From: a virus
IMG/VR virus record: IMGVR_UViG_3300020442_001264
Coordinates: 1 to 64,000 of that record
DNA length: 64,000 nt
Strand: one strand, 5' to 3'
The notes under the pieces: generated by a model
What the model was told of the DNA's origin: nothing
The model's input: the letters and a program-made list of their open reading frames with translations, nothing else
Database searches by the model: none
In this document: piece by piece, positions 28,933 to 37,853 of the stretch
Numbering within the stretch: position 1 is the first letter of the stretch
Layout of the letters: each line of letters starts with the position of its first letter
Program-made: the position numbers and the translations under genes

Positions 28933-30897
28933 ATGACTTATTCAGTACAAAATACAGATGGTTCTAGAACCATTAACGTAGCCGCAAGTCAGGTAAACTC
29001 TTCTTTCAGTGTTGCACTGGTCGGTAGAAATGTTAGTGGTTATGGACAATACTTTGTTCAAAACTCTATAAGACATTTAGAAAACTTTGCCAGTAGCTCA
29101 GCACCAGCAGATGACATTTTATTAACAGGTCAAGCATGGTACGACAAGAATGAAGATGTAATGAGAGTTTACGATGGCAGTGGCTGGCAAAGAATGAGTA
29201 TTACAGTAAGTGCGGCGGCACCAAGCGGCGGTGTTAATTCAGGTACTGCTTACTATGATACAAAAGATGATAAATTAAAAGTGCATAACGGAACAGCATT
29301 TGTTGATGCCAGTTATGCAGGTAAAGTAACAAACCAATTCAGTGGAATTTCCGACGTTGGTAGTCCAAGTTTATACGGAACAAGAATTAGAACTATGTAT
29401 GTTCCGGGTAATGATGGTATCAAACGTGCCGTATTAGCATTGATGTATGTAAACAATGGTACAAATTCGTTCCAAGGTGCTACAAGCGGCGAAAGTGTAA
29501 TGGCAATATTCAGTGACCATGCAGAGTTTACAATTGATACAACAGCGACTTGGGAAATTGAAGGATTAGCAGATGTAAGTTTATACACAGAATTTACAGA
29601 CTCCGATGGTATTGGTAACAAAATTAAACCAGGTATGAACCTGAGACAAAAATACTCAGGTACTGCTATTGCATTAGCAAACGTGGCATTAGAAGCCAAT
29701 ATTGCAAATGCTATTCAAACAGGTAGTGGTAACATAGATGCTAACAACATTATTCATGTAGGACGTAGTTATGTACCAACAACCACAGACAACGAAACAT
29801 TAGGTGCGGCAGGTTCAAGATTTTCTGAACTACACATTGACACAATTTTTGTTGGTGATCCAGCATCTAGTTCAGCACAATATATTAAGAAAGCAAAAAC
29901 AGGTGGTAACACCAGTGTTGTTTTAGATATTGGTGAAAGTGATGCTCCAATTGATAATCTATATGTTACAAACGTAACATTGGCAAATGGCGGTGGCATC
30001 AGTGGTCTTAATGTTGAAAGTTTTGGTTCTAACGTAGCACCAATTGACGAAGTTTGGTCTTCTAACGTAATAGTTAATGAAGGTAATGTTTGGGTAAACA
30101 ACTTAGGTTTCTATGGAGATTTAAGAAATCCTGTAACAGGTAACATTGTTGTTGATGTAAGTGGTGACGCAGTTATAACCACTACAGGTACTGCAACAAT
30201 GACTAACAAAACATTTGGCAGTGATATACTTGCAACAGACAATAGTGTAAACATTGGTAATACTGGTACTAAATTTGGTACTGTTCACAGTTCAACATTT
30301 AATGGTGTTGATGCAGTATTATCAGGACAAGCAAATGCAACAACATTCAATGGTAATGTATCGGGTGCTTCAGCAACTTTAAGTGGTACTGTATCAGGTG
30401 GTACATTAACTGATGGAACATTGAGTTCTACAGCAGGTACTATTACTGGTGGTGTTGCCGCAACATTTAGTGGTAACGTAACAGGTAACTATTTTGTTGG
30501 TACAGCAACAGCGGCTCAATATGCTGACTTGGCTGAGGTTTATTCAGCAGATTCAGATTATGAAGCAGGCACAGTTGTTAAAATTGGTGGTGATGCAGAA
30601 GTAACACAAACAGAATCACATGCAGATGTAGATGTGTTTGGTGTTGTTTCAAGTACGCCAGCATACTTGATGAACAGTGAAGCAGAAGGTTTACCAATTG
30701 CACTAGCAGGAAGGGTTCCTGTAAAAGTCATTGGTAAAGTTGCCAAAGGCGAAAGGCTTGTAAGTTCAGATGTTCCGGGTGTTGCTTGGGCATTAGGCGA
30801 AGATGAATACGATGCTAGAGCAATAATTGGTAGAGCATTACAAAGTAAAGAAGATGGCGATGCAGGTATTATAGAAGCAGTCATTGGAGTAAAATAA
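28933..30897 (+). CDS. Tail fibre-like structural protein
   Basis: 654 residues. A good ribosome site (AGAGGA) precedes the ATG. The N-terminal half contains two repeats of a fibre module (GQAWYDKNEDVMRVYDGSGW and SGTAYYDTKDDKLKVHNGTA), common in phage fibres. The middle is low-complexity Ser/Gly/Thr/Asn sequence (for instance SGGTLTDGTLSSTAGTITGG), expected for a trimeric beta-structured shaft. The C-terminal domain begins with AAQYADLAEVYSADSDYEAG and ends IIEAVIGVK. This ADLAE-type ending is familiar from fibre proteins of marine T4-like phages and resembles intramolecular chaperone or autoproteolytic fibre tips, though no catalytic residue can be assigned. Host recognition is the likely role. 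Confidence 0.75.
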   Translation: MTYSVQNTDGSRTINVAASQVNSSFSVALVGRNVSGYGQYFVQNSIRHLENFASSSAPADDILLTGQAWYDKNEDVMRVYDGSGWQRMSITVSAAAPSGGVNSGTAYYDTKDDKLKVHNGTAFVDASYAGKVTNQFSGISDVGSPSLYGTRIRTMYVPGNDGIKRAVLALMYVNNGTNSFQGATSGESVMAIFSDHAEFTIDTTATWEIEGLADVSLYTEFTDSDGIGNKIKPGMNLRQKYSGTAIALANVALEANIANAIQTGSGNIDANNIIHVGRSYVPTTTDNETLGAAGSRFSELHIDTIFVGDPASSSAQYIKKAKTGGNTSVVLDIGESDAPIDNLYVTNVTLANGGGISGLNVESFGSNVAPIDEVWSSNVIVNEGNVWVNNLGFYGDLRNPVTGNIVVDVSGDAVITTTGTATMTNKTFGSDILATDNSVNIGNTGTKFGTVHSSTFNGVDAVLSGQANATTFNGNVSGASATLSGTVSGGTLTDGTLSSTAGTITGGVAATFSGNVTGNYFVGTATAAQYADLAEVYSADSDYEAGTVVKIGGDAEVTQTESHADVDVFGVVSSTPAYLMNSEAEGLPIALAGRVPVKVIGKVAKGERLVSSDVPGVAWALGEDEYDARAIIGRALQSKEDGDAGIIEAVIGVK

Positions 30898-30905
30898 GGT
30901 AAATA
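30898..30905 (+). promoter_or_regulatory. T4-type late promoter motif with normal leader
   Basis: GGTAAATA immediately follows the fibre stop codon. The predicted start is about 21 bases before the ATG at 30932, leaving room for the AGGAG ribosome site at 30921-30925. This contrasts with the leaderless copies. Confidence 0.55.
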
Positions 30906-30931
30906 GTAGTAACATTTAGTAGGAGAAAATT

Positions 30932-31978
30932 ATGGCAAGTGGTTCAACTTTAACAGTAACAGGCGGAACTAATATGGTGCAAGTCGTAGCAGGTGATACA
31001 ATTGGTCCTGCAGACTATGACAATATGGTTGCTAATGTTTACAGACAGTTAGGCACACCAAATGATGTAACATTAGGTACTTATTCATCAAGTAGTACAT
31101 ATGGTTATAATCAATCAACAGGTAGTTTAAATGCCGCGACTGGCGAAGCCATCAATGCAAGTAGCACAGATAACGGCTACAAAAACCTACAAGACGAAGT
31201 TCAAACTCTTGCAACTTTCTTAGGGCATTCGTTAAACAGTTCAAGTAGTTCAGATTCATCAGCAGGTGATTCAATTACAGCAACTGATTGGAGTAACTTA
31301 ATGGATGATGTCAAAGATGTATTTGATGCTAGACATTCTATTCCAGGTAGTAGTTTAACTACAGATGCCGCAGTAACAAGCACAAGAACAACAGGTTGGG
31401 GTAGTTCAAGTGAACCAGCAATTTTACATCAGTTCACACTTACATTTGCCAACGAAGCGGCTTGTAGAGGTTTCTTTAACAGTGGTGGTGAAGTATTGTT
31501 TACCGCTTCAAGAAGTGGTGGAACATCAGGTAGTAGTGCAGGAACAATTGGTTCTCAAAATTCTAACTGGACATCACTATTAAGTGCAATGGGTACATTA
31601 AGATTTAATCTTGACGATTTAGTAAGTTCAGGATCAACAGGAACAAGTGCTAACAAAGGTTTTTATGAGCTCACAACAAACAACCAACAATTATATATTA
31701 AATACGGTTCAGGTGCTTATGCAAGTAACTATTATAAAATTGAAGGTAGTGTAAACAGCACAACTAATCCAACAGTTTTAACTTTTAATGTAACAATGAG
31801 AGATGACCACGCATTAGGTGATGGTATCGGTCCTGACGGTATTGACGGTAACAGTGATGATAGCGACGGATACGTTGATGCTGTAGACGGCACAATTCAG
31901 AGTGTTATACAAACTAACAGAGCAAACAATGGTATTGTCCATGTCGCTCCAAGTAGTGCTACAACAAGTAATTTATAA
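30932..31978 (+). CDS. Virion structural protein, probably fibre-associated
   Basis: 348 residues with a strong AGGAG ribosome site and its own late promoter motif. The sequence is rich in Ser, Gly, Thr and Asn and free of obvious enzyme motifs. It opens with SGSTLTVTGGTNMVQVVAGD and has a helix with YDNMVANVYRQLG near residue 30. A second helical block is TDWSNLMDDVKDVFDARH. The centre (LHQFTLTFANEAACRGFFNSGG) resembles a recurring domain of marine myovirus structural proteins. Near residue 295 lies an Asp/Gly-rich loop (GPDGIDGNSDDSDGYVDAVD) that could bind calcium. It is the last gene before the terminator. Confidence 0.65.
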   Translation: MASGSTLTVTGGTNMVQVVAGDTIGPADYDNMVANVYRQLGTPNDVTLGTYSSSSTYGYNQSTGSLNAATGEAINASSTDNGYKNLQDEVQTLATFLGHSLNSSSSSDSSAGDSITATDWSNLMDDVKDVFDARHSIPGSSLTTDAAVTSTRTTGWGSSSEPAILHQFTLTFANEAACRGFFNSGGEVLFTASRSGGTSGSSAGTIGSQNSNWTSLLSAMGTLRFNLDDLVSSGSTGTSANKGFYELTTNNQQLYIKYGSGAYASNYYKIEGSVNSTTNPTVLTFNVTMRDDHALGDGIGPDGIDGNSDDSDGYVDAVDGTIQSVIQTNRANNGIVHVAPSSATTSNL

Positions 31979-31994
31979 TTAAAATACAATTTTT

Positions 31995-32025
31995 AAAGCC
32001 AGTTCATCGTAACTGGCTTTTTTTT
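31995..32025 (+). terminator. Rho-independent terminator ending the structural block
   Basis: AAAGCCAGTT and AACTGGCTTT form a perfect 10-base stem around the loop CATCGT and run into a stretch of eight T. It lies 17 bases after the stop of the structural gene and 5 bases before the next late promoter motif, so it cleanly separates the virion block from the accessory block. Confidence 0.93.
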
Positions 32026-32029
32026 GACT

Positions 32030-32037
32030 GGTAAATA
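32030..32037 (+). promoter_or_regulatory. T4-type late promoter motif opening the accessory block, leaderless spacing
   Basis: GGTAAATA ends six bases before the ATG at 32043 and starts directly after the terminator. Nothing resembling a Shine-Dalgarno sequence lies between. Confidence 0.65.
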
Positions 32038-32042
32038 CAGTT

Positions 32043-32405
32043 ATGTCGTCTAAACTAGAAAAAGCACTCGAATTCGCTAATTATCGTACAACTTTAAATG
32101 TACAGCACAATGCCTTAAAAGCAAAAGTGCAAACATTATTAAGTTATAGCATAAACGGTGGAACATTTGAAATATCGCAAGAACTGATTTCTTTTATCAA
32201 ATTACTATTAGATAAAGAGTATACTGATGCAGTACTTTTAGATACTTATAATAATCCTATACAAATAGAAAATCTAGACGACTTCTTAGAGGAGATTTTA
32301 TCAAGATACTTTGAAGCAGTAAATGAATATCATGCTGAATATCAAAAAATAAGAAAAGCAAGAAAAGTACACAAATTGATAGATTTAAATTTAGATGACT
32401 CATAA
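32043..32405 (+). CDS. Conserved-looking helical protein of unknown function
   Basis: 120 residues, mostly helical, with no Cys and no membrane segment. It opens MSSKLEKALEFANYRTTLNV and ends in the basic helix YQKIRKARKVHKLIDLN. It is the first gene after the terminator and overlaps the phosphomannomutase gene by 11 bases, so the two are made together. I do not recognise the family. A small structural or assembly protein is possible because of the neighbouring virion genes. Confidence 0.7.
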   Translation: MSSKLEKALEFANYRTTLNVQHNALKAKVQTLLSYSINGGTFEISQELISFIKLLLDKEYTDAVLLDTYNNPIQIENLDDFLEEILSRYFEAVNEYHAEYQKIRKARKVHKLIDLNLDDS

Positions 32406-33090
32406 TTATATATTTGATGTAGACGGCACACTTACACCTAGCAGAGGTTCAATAGACCCAACATTCTATAAACAATTTTTACAGTTTGCAAAAACACACA
32501 GAGTATTTCTAGTTACAGGCAGTGACAAAATGAAAACTGTAGAACAAATAGGATTAGAGATTTATAATACTTGTATGCAAGTATTTAATTGCAGTGGTAA
32601 TGATATCTATTATGGGGATAAACAATTATATAAAAATAATTGGAAACTGCCCCAGGCGGCTAAAGACTGGCTAACAGTAAAATTAAATGAAAGCGAATAT
32701 CCTATTAGAACAGGTTTACATTTTGAAAACAGAACAGGTATGTGTAACTTTAGTGTAGTAGGCAGACATGCAGACCAAGAACAACGCAAAGACTATTATG
32801 CATACGATTGTATCGAAAAAGAACGAGAGAAAATATCACAGGAATTTAATTTAATGTTTCCAAAACTACAAGCAGATGTAGGTGGTGAAACAGGCATAGA
32901 TGTTTTTCAAAAAGGTAAAAACAAAGCACAGGTATTGCAATATTTTAGTAATCCAGAAACAATAAAATTTTATGGTGATAGAACAGATCCTGCAGGAAAC
33001 GATTATTCTATTGCTTGTCTATTAGAACCTCATCAAGTCTATGCTGTCTCAGATTGGAAACATACATCGGAGTTATTAAAAAATGAGTAA
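32395..33090 (+). CDS. Eukaryotic-type phosphomannomutase (HAD superfamily)
   Basis: 231 residues, near the usual 245-250 of this family. The HAD nucleophile motif FDVDGTLTPSR gives Asp8 and Asp10. GSDKMK lies at 42-47. The signature LHFENRTGMCNFSVVGRHA matches the substrate-binding segment of PMM. GGETGIDVFQKGKNKAQVL and FYGDRTDPAGNDYSIA match the PMM C-terminal motifs, including the metal-binding GD and GND. The enzyme would convert mannose-6-phosphate to mannose-1-phosphate for GDP-mannose synthesis in the cytoplasm. Bacteria normally use the unrelated ManB/AlgC type, so this is notable in a phage. It is followed by a glycosyltransferase overlapping by 8 bases. Confidence 0.85.
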   Translation: MTHNYIFDVDGTLTPSRGSIDPTFYKQFLQFAKTHRVFLVTGSDKMKTVEQIGLEIYNTCMQVFNCSGNDIYYGDKQLYKNNWKLPQAAKDWLTVKLNESEYPIRTGLHFENRTGMCNFSVVGRHADQEQRKDYYAYDCIEKEREKISQEFNLMFPKLQADVGGETGIDVFQKGKNKAQVLQYFSNPETIKFYGDRTDPAGNDYSIACLLEPHQVYAVSDWKHTSELLKNE

Positions 33091-33973
33091 AGGTTTTTTG
33101 ATGTTTGCTCATAACAACAATGAGATTGATTACCTAAAACTTGCTGTGGTAAATGCTTTACTTATAAAACAAAATTGTGATATACATGATATCACAGTGG
33201 TAACAAATCAGCACAGTTATGATTATACTGTAGAACAATTAGGAAAAGATTTTGTACATAATGCAATATCTAATATTGTAATTACAGAAAAAGATAAAGA
33301 CTTTAAACGTGCAAATCAAAGACTATATAAAGATACCAGTCATACAAGCAAAGCATTGCCCTTCTACAACGTGGATAGATGCGATGCATACAATATATCA
33401 CCTTATGACGAAACGTTGCTTATTGATGCTGATTATTTAATTTTGAGCAACAGTTTAAACAGTTGTTGGGGACATGAAAATGAATTAATGATGAATTGGT
33501 CATATCAAGATATCATGTCAGAACGAGATGACCCGACATTAAAAAGATTAAGCCCAACAGGAATAACAATGTATTGGGCAACAGTAGTGTATTTTCGAAA
33601 AACAGATTTTGCAAAACAATTTTTTAAAACAGTTGCACATGTAAGAGATCATAGAGAATTTTACCAAGATGTTTACAAATGGCCCGGCAATTTATACAGG
33701 AATGATTACAGTTTCAGTGTTGCCGCACATATGATGAGTGGTTTTGTAGACAAAGGTATACCACAACTTCCAGTCCCCTATCTGTATAAAACTTTTGATA
33801 CAGATGATATTCATAGTGCTCCGGCACCAAATGAACTCATTTTTTATCTTGAGAAACCCAAAAGTTTAGGCGACTTTATGTTATGCAGATGGAGTGGGCT
33901 GGATATCCATGTAATGAATAAATGGGCAATAAATAGAACTAGTAATGTATTAATGGAGTATGCAAATGTATAA
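33083..33973 (+). CDS. GT-A-like glycosyltransferase with DAD motif
   Basis: 296 residues. The N-terminus KGFLMFAHNNNEIDYLKLAV followed by ITVVTNQHSYDYTV looks like the nucleotide-binding half of a GT-A fold. SPYDETLLIDADYLILSN supplies a DxD motif (Asp-Ala-Asp) for metal and sugar nucleotide. It shares its opening, YDETxxxDxD segment and overall plan with the gene at 35829-36692, so these two are paralogues. GT8-like enzymes are the nearest pattern. Donor and acceptor are unknown. It overlaps both the phosphomannomutase gene and the next glycosyltransferase-like gene. Confidence 0.75.
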   Translation: MSKGFLMFAHNNNEIDYLKLAVVNALLIKQNCDIHDITVVTNQHSYDYTVEQLGKDFVHNAISNIVITEKDKDFKRANQRLYKDTSHTSKALPFYNVDRCDAYNISPYDETLLIDADYLILSNSLNSCWGHENELMMNWSYQDIMSERDDPTLKRLSPTGITMYWATVVYFRKTDFAKQFFKTVAHVRDHREFYQDVYKWPGNLYRNDYSFSVAAHMMSGFVDKGIPQLPVPYLYKTFDTDDIHSAPAPNELIFYLEKPKSLGDFMLCRWSGLDIHVMNKWAINRTSNVLMEYANV

Positions 33974-35309
33974 ATTATTACAACCATGGACTCCCGACTT
34001 TAATGCTAAGTATAGAGATATTTTTTATCTAGGTGAAAATCGACATAAGATAAGCATGAACAGTATGGACCACAGTCCTATAACAGATTTGAAACAACTT
34101 GGCTTTGATATAAAATATAGAAATAAAATTCAAGGTGAACATTTTTTAAAATTTCTAATTGAACAAAATGCACAAAAAAATAGTATAACTTATGTAATGA
34201 ATTTTGCATTAAGTGTGTACCCGTGGTATGACTCAGGATCTGAGTTAAAAGATATTATAGAAAGTTTTTCTAGTGTTAAAGGCTTTGATAATTTAAAATG
34301 GCGGTTTGCAAACACATGGGATTTATATTGCATGGAAGAAGAACAAGATAGATTAAATTGGTTTTTAGAATCAACTAGTAAACTTAAACAAGAAAATATT
34401 ATTATGGATTTAGTAAATTTTGATATAGTTGATTTATATAAAGAACATTTACCCAAAGCAGATATTAATTACAAAAGTGTGTATTTTTCAAACTTAGTAC
34501 TTTGTAATATGAGAGGCAGAGATGTTTATGAACCAACTTTAGACAAACGGGAAAAGCATGTTTTAACTTTTAATAATATTGTAAAGACACACAGAAATGC
34601 AATAGTCGATTTATGTGCTGAGCATGATGATAAGACACTTTATAGTTATATAGGTAGAGATATTTTGTTGGACTCTGAAGAATGGGAATTGTTTGATAAA
34701 AATTATACTGCTGGTCCTCATATGGGTTTACTATGGAGACCTCCATACAAATTAATAAATTCTGCTTACACACTTATTAGTACTGAGACATTTTTTGAAG
34801 ACGACAGAACTTACAATTTTGACGACACACGTCGAAGGTCAGCATTCGATAGAAGTCAGAATTGGGAATTATCAGATGATTTCGAAGGCAAACACAGAGA
34901 AAGTGTTGTGTTAAACAAAAACGTTAAATATGCATACATAACAGAAAAAAGTTTTAAATCTGCATTTTTTAAATTGCCTATGATTATTTGTGGTTTGCAA
35001 GGAAGTTTAAAAACTTGGCACAGGTTAGGCTTTGAAAGTTTTCCTGAGTTTTTTGATGAACAATATGATACTATTACAAATGCAGACGAAAGATTAGAAA
35101 AAGTTAAAAGTGAAATTTTAAAAATAATCAATATGGACACAAACGACTTACATGAGTTATACCATAGTAAAATTGTTCAAGAAAAATTAGAACATAATCA
35201 ACAACAATTTTTTAAACATTATTTAAACGATTTTAAATATCACACATTTAACTATAAACAGAATGTTCATCCGTTAATGGATAAAATTATGGAACAATCT
35301 GATGCGTAA
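33960..35309 (+). CDS. Glycosyltransferase-like protein, TEK-motif family (paralogue 1 of 4)
   Basis: 449 residues. The C-terminal block YITEKSFKSAFFKLPMIICG, followed by LGFESFPEFFDEQYD, recurs in the proteins at 46045, 47360 and 48484. It resembles the donor-binding end of GT-B enzymes, fucosyltransferase-like in the TEK(x)nP(x)I(x)G pattern. Upstream, KHVLTFNNIVKTHRNAIVDL matches the same place in paralogues 2 and 4. The start can be either of two in-frame ATGs (33960 or 33966). The preceding stop lies inside this gene, so translation is coupled. Function as a sugar transferase is inferred from the C-terminal motif and neighbours, not from a full family match. Confidence 0.6.
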   Translation: MQMYKLLQPWTPDFNAKYRDIFYLGENRHKISMNSMDHSPITDLKQLGFDIKYRNKIQGEHFLKFLIEQNAQKNSITYVMNFALSVYPWYDSGSELKDIIESFSSVKGFDNLKWRFANTWDLYCMEEEQDRLNWFLESTSKLKQENIIMDLVNFDIVDLYKEHLPKADINYKSVYFSNLVLCNMRGRDVYEPTLDKREKHVLTFNNIVKTHRNAIVDLCAEHDDKTLYSYIGRDILLDSEEWELFDKNYTAGPHMGLLWRPPYKLINSAYTLISTETFFEDDRTYNFDDTRRRSAFDRSQNWELSDDFEGKHRESVVLNKNVKYAYITEKSFKSAFFKLPMIICGLQGSLKTWHRLGFESFPEFFDEQYDTITNADERLEKVKSEILKIINMDTNDLHELYHSKIVQEKLEHNQQQFFKHYLNDFKYHTFNYKQNVHPLMDKIMEQSDA

Positions 35310-35478
35310 GAAAAAACCACCTAAGTTAGGAGATTACATTGAGCATACTTGTAGACTTAACGGCACTTTTCAAGGCACAGTAGTACAACTATTAGGTATG
35401 CAATTTGTTTACGAAACAGGAGACGGCAACACACGTTTTTGTTTATATAGAGAAGAGTGGAAACACATAGAGGAATAA
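35302..35478 (+). CDS. Small basic protein, SH3-like barrel possible
   Basis: 58 residues, starting at an ATG that overlaps the previous stop (ATGCGTAA). It opens MRKKKPPKLGDYIEHTCRLN and continues GTFQGTVVQLLGMQFVYETG, a pattern of short beta strands as in small SH3-like barrels. No catalytic motif is visible. The next gene follows two bases later and shares its GAGGAA ribosome site with the end of this one. Confidence 0.65.
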   Translation: MRKKKPPKLGDYIEHTCRLNGTFQGTVVQLLGMQFVYETGDGNTRFCLYREEWKHIEE

Positions 35479-35480
35479 CA

Positions 35481-35828
35481 ATGGAAGATTTTATTATTAC
35501 ATTAATTGTTTTAGGTCTATTGGCTGGCGCAATATATCTTAATGTAGTATTACAAGATACTAAAGCAATGGATATAATGAAAAAAATATTTTGGCCTTTG
35601 ATTAAATTAAAAGAATGGGTTGACCCAAACCACTGGGCAAATAAATTAGGCGAAAAGAGTGGTGCTTATGACAAAGCAAGAAACAGCAAAATAAGAAAAT
35701 GGGGCGACAGTCTAGAAGGCTGGAGATGGTGGACTTGGCAAATTGTAGGTGGTGGAATTACACTTTTGATAATTGAATTCTTACTTAACATCACAATTGG
35801 CTATTCAATTCTACCTTGGAGATGGTAA
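35481..35828 (+). CDS. Small membrane protein with two predicted transmembrane segments
   Basis: 115 residues from the ATG at 35481, preceded by GAGGAA at a good distance; an upstream in-frame GTG at 35457 lies inside the preceding gene and is less likely. Residues 4-25 (FIITLIVLGLLAGAIYLNVV) and about 87-108 (TWQIVGGGITLLIIEFLLNI) are hydrophobic membrane spans. Between them is a basic, Trp-rich cytoplasmic-type loop (KLKEWVDPNHWANKLGEKSG). No family is recognised. It sits between glycosyltransferase-type genes, so it might anchor or assist at the inner membrane. Confidence 0.7.
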   Translation: MEDFIITLIVLGLLAGAIYLNVVLQDTKAMDIMKKIFWPLIKLKEWVDPNHWANKLGEKSGAYDKARNSKIRKWGDSLEGWRWWTWQIVGGGITLLIIEFLLNITIGYSILPWRW

Positions 35829-36692
35829 TTGAGTAAAGGTTATATAGTAATAGCACAAAACAATGATACTGTGGATTATCTAGAACAGGCGTATGCTCTT
35901 GCTTTAAATTTAAAACTCACACAGAGTACTGTAAGTAATCTAACAGTATGTGTAGATCCTAAGACTAAGTCGATGATTACACAAAAACATAAAAACGTTT
36001 TTGATAAAATTGTTGATATACCATGGACTGACAATGCCGCAGATGCAGAATGGAAAATTAATAACAAATGGAAATACTATTATATGACACCATATGATGA
36101 GACTGTTATACTAGACACTGATATGATATTTCCGTTTGATGTAAGCAATTGGTGGGAACATCTAAGTACTAAAGATGTTTGGGCATGTACTAATGTAAAA
36201 ACATATCGTAATGAGTTAGTAGATGATATGTATTATAGATTAGATATGAAAAGAAATAAAATGCCAAATGTTTATACAGCATTTTTCTATTTTAAGAAAA
36301 GTGATACAGCAACAGAATTATTTAAAATGATACAAATTATTTTTGAGAATTGGGAGAGGTTTTATTTTAAATATATGCCTAAAGGTAAACCTGACTGGCT
36401 AAGTGCAGATGTGGCATACAGTCTAGCAATACAATTATTGGGTATAGAAGATAAATGTACTATGGATCATATAGAAGATTTACCTACGTTTATACATATG
36501 AAAAGTTTTGTGCAAAATATAGCAACAAGCGAAATAGAAGAAGATTGGACTAAGAGTATACCAACATATTATAAAAGTTATAAAGATTTTAAAATAGGAA
36601 ATTTTCAAATTACATATCCTTTTCACTATGTGCAAAAGGATTGGATGACAAAAGATAAAATACAGCAGATGGAAATAGAGGTCAATAAATGA
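35829..36692 (+). CDS. GT-A-like glycosyltransferase with DTD motif
   Basis: 287 residues. The start is a TTG immediately after the previous TAA; it gives MSKGYIVIAQNNDTVDYLEQ, which lines up with the start of the protein at 33083. TPYDETVILDTDMIFPFD contains the DxD metal and nucleotide-sugar site. Later, NVYTAFFYFKKSDTATELFK and PDWLSADVAYSLAIQLLG match GT8-like enzymes. It is a paralogue of the 33083 gene with clear divergence, so it may use another acceptor or sugar. Its end overlaps the alternative oxidase start by four bases. Confidence 0.75.
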   Translation: MSKGYIVIAQNNDTVDYLEQAYALALNLKLTQSTVSNLTVCVDPKTKSMITQKHKNVFDKIVDIPWTDNAADAEWKINNKWKYYYMTPYDETVILDTDMIFPFDVSNWWEHLSTKDVWACTNVKTYRNELVDDMYYRLDMKRNKMPNVYTAFFYFKKSDTATELFKMIQIIFENWERFYFKYMPKGKPDWLSADVAYSLAIQLLGIEDKCTMDHIEDLPTFIHMKSFVQNIATSEIEEDWTKSIPTYYKSYKDFKIGNFQITYPFHYVQKDWMTKDKIQQMEIEVNK

Positions 36693-37255
36693 GAAATAAA
36701 ATAGCATTAAGTATGGCAAAGTTTTTTAGATTTTTTGCTGATACATTTTTTGCACAAAGATATGGACATAGAGCAGTAGTATTAGAAACTGTAGCAGGTG
36801 TGCCTGGTATGGTTGCAGGCATGTGGTTACATTTTAAAAGTCTGCGTAAAATGAAAACAGGCTATGGACCTGACATAAGAGAAATGTTAGCAGAAGCAGA
36901 AAATGAAAGAATGCATTTGATGTTCTTTATAGAAATAGCACAACCAAATTGGTTTGAAAGAGCATTAGTGTTAATTGCACAGATAACATTCATGATTTAT
37001 TATTTTTTACTTTACATACTAAGTTATAGATTAGCACACAAAATGATTGCATACTTTGAAGAAGAGGCAGTAAAAAGTTATACAGATTATCTTGCTCTTG
37101 TAGAAAGTGGACAAGTAGAAAATGTTCCTGCTCCACAGTTAGCAATAGATTATTATAAAATGAAAAAGAATGCAAAACTATCTGACTTAATAAAAAAAGT
37201 TAGAGCAGATGAAGAACATCATAGTAAAGTAAATCACAGGTACGCAGATGGATAA
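36689..37255 (+). CDS. Alternative (quinol) terminal oxidase, AOX/PTOX family
   Basis: 188 residues. All di-iron ligands of the family are visible: Glu33 in LETVAGVPGMVAGM, Glu73 and His76 in AENERMHLM, a Glu of FEEEAVKSY near 125, and Glu175 and His178 in RADEEHH. PNWFERALV is another family signature. The enzyme oxidises quinol and reduces oxygen to water without pumping protons, bound to one leaflet of the membrane. Cyanophages are known to carry plastid-type terminal oxidases, which relieve an over-reduced quinone pool. Here it lies among glycan genes, overlapping a glycosyltransferase and an unknown gene, not next to photosynthesis genes. Confidence 0.93.
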   Translation: MRNKIALSMAKFFRFFADTFFAQRYGHRAVVLETVAGVPGMVAGMWLHFKSLRKMKTGYGPDIREMLAEAENERMHLMFFIEIAQPNWFERALVLIAQITFMIYYFLLYILSYRLAHKMIAYFEEEAVKSYTDYLALVESGQVENVPAPQLAIDYYKMKKNAKLSDLIKKVRADEEHHSKVNHRYADG

Positions 37256-37853
37256 TTTAACACCAGGTGAACGTCTTGCCCTATTAAAAGAAGAAAAAGG
37301 CAACCTAGCAGAAGCTCAAAAAGAGATGATTGCTTTTACCTATATTGTATATGACGAAGACGGTAATATACATTATAAAGGTATTACAAAACCAGATATG
37401 TCTACATATGATGACAGTTTTAAATTTTATAAGTTTAATACATCAGATGTAAGAATTATAGATTCTCAAGGACAAAGTATGGCACAATTTTTAATAGAAG
37501 AAGATGAGCATGATGTATGCCATATAAAATTAAAAACAATAGAGTCAACAAAAATACGAGCAAACAGAGATTTCTTAACAGAAATAACCAGCACAGATGA
37601 CGATTATGATGTGATGTTTGGGTATACTGCAGATGACTGGGTGATATCTATACGTGAAAATTTAAAACTCAAACAGCAATTAAGTTTTTATATAACACCT
37701 ATAAAAGAACCTCATATACTTTTAGAACGTGTTGCAGTACCATTAGAACTATTTGCCGATGATAATATTGTATTAATAAAACGAAAAAATAAAATATCAG
37801 AAAACTTCAGTATTTACACTCACAAGAATTTTGACAAGTACTCTAGAATTTAA
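37248..37853 (+). CDS. Protein of unknown function
   Basis: 201 residues. An N-terminal helix (LTPGERLALLKEEKGNLAEA) is followed by beta-type sequence (FTYIVYDEDGNIHYKGITKP) and a long alternation of strands ending with ENFSIYTHKNFDKYSRI. No Cys cluster, membrane segment or nucleotide motif is evident. It overlaps the alternative oxidase gene by eight bases. The late promoter motif of the next gene begins right at its stop codon, so it ends a transcription block. Function not recognised. Confidence 0.65.
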   Translation: MDNLTPGERLALLKEEKGNLAEAQKEMIAFTYIVYDEDGNIHYKGITKPDMSTYDDSFKFYKFNTSDVRIIDSQGQSMAQFLIEEDEHDVCHIKLKTIESTKIRANRDFLTEITSTDDDYDVMFGYTADDWVISIRENLKLKQQLSFYITPIKEPHILLERVAVPLELFADDNIVLIKRKNKISENFSIYTHKNFDKYSRI

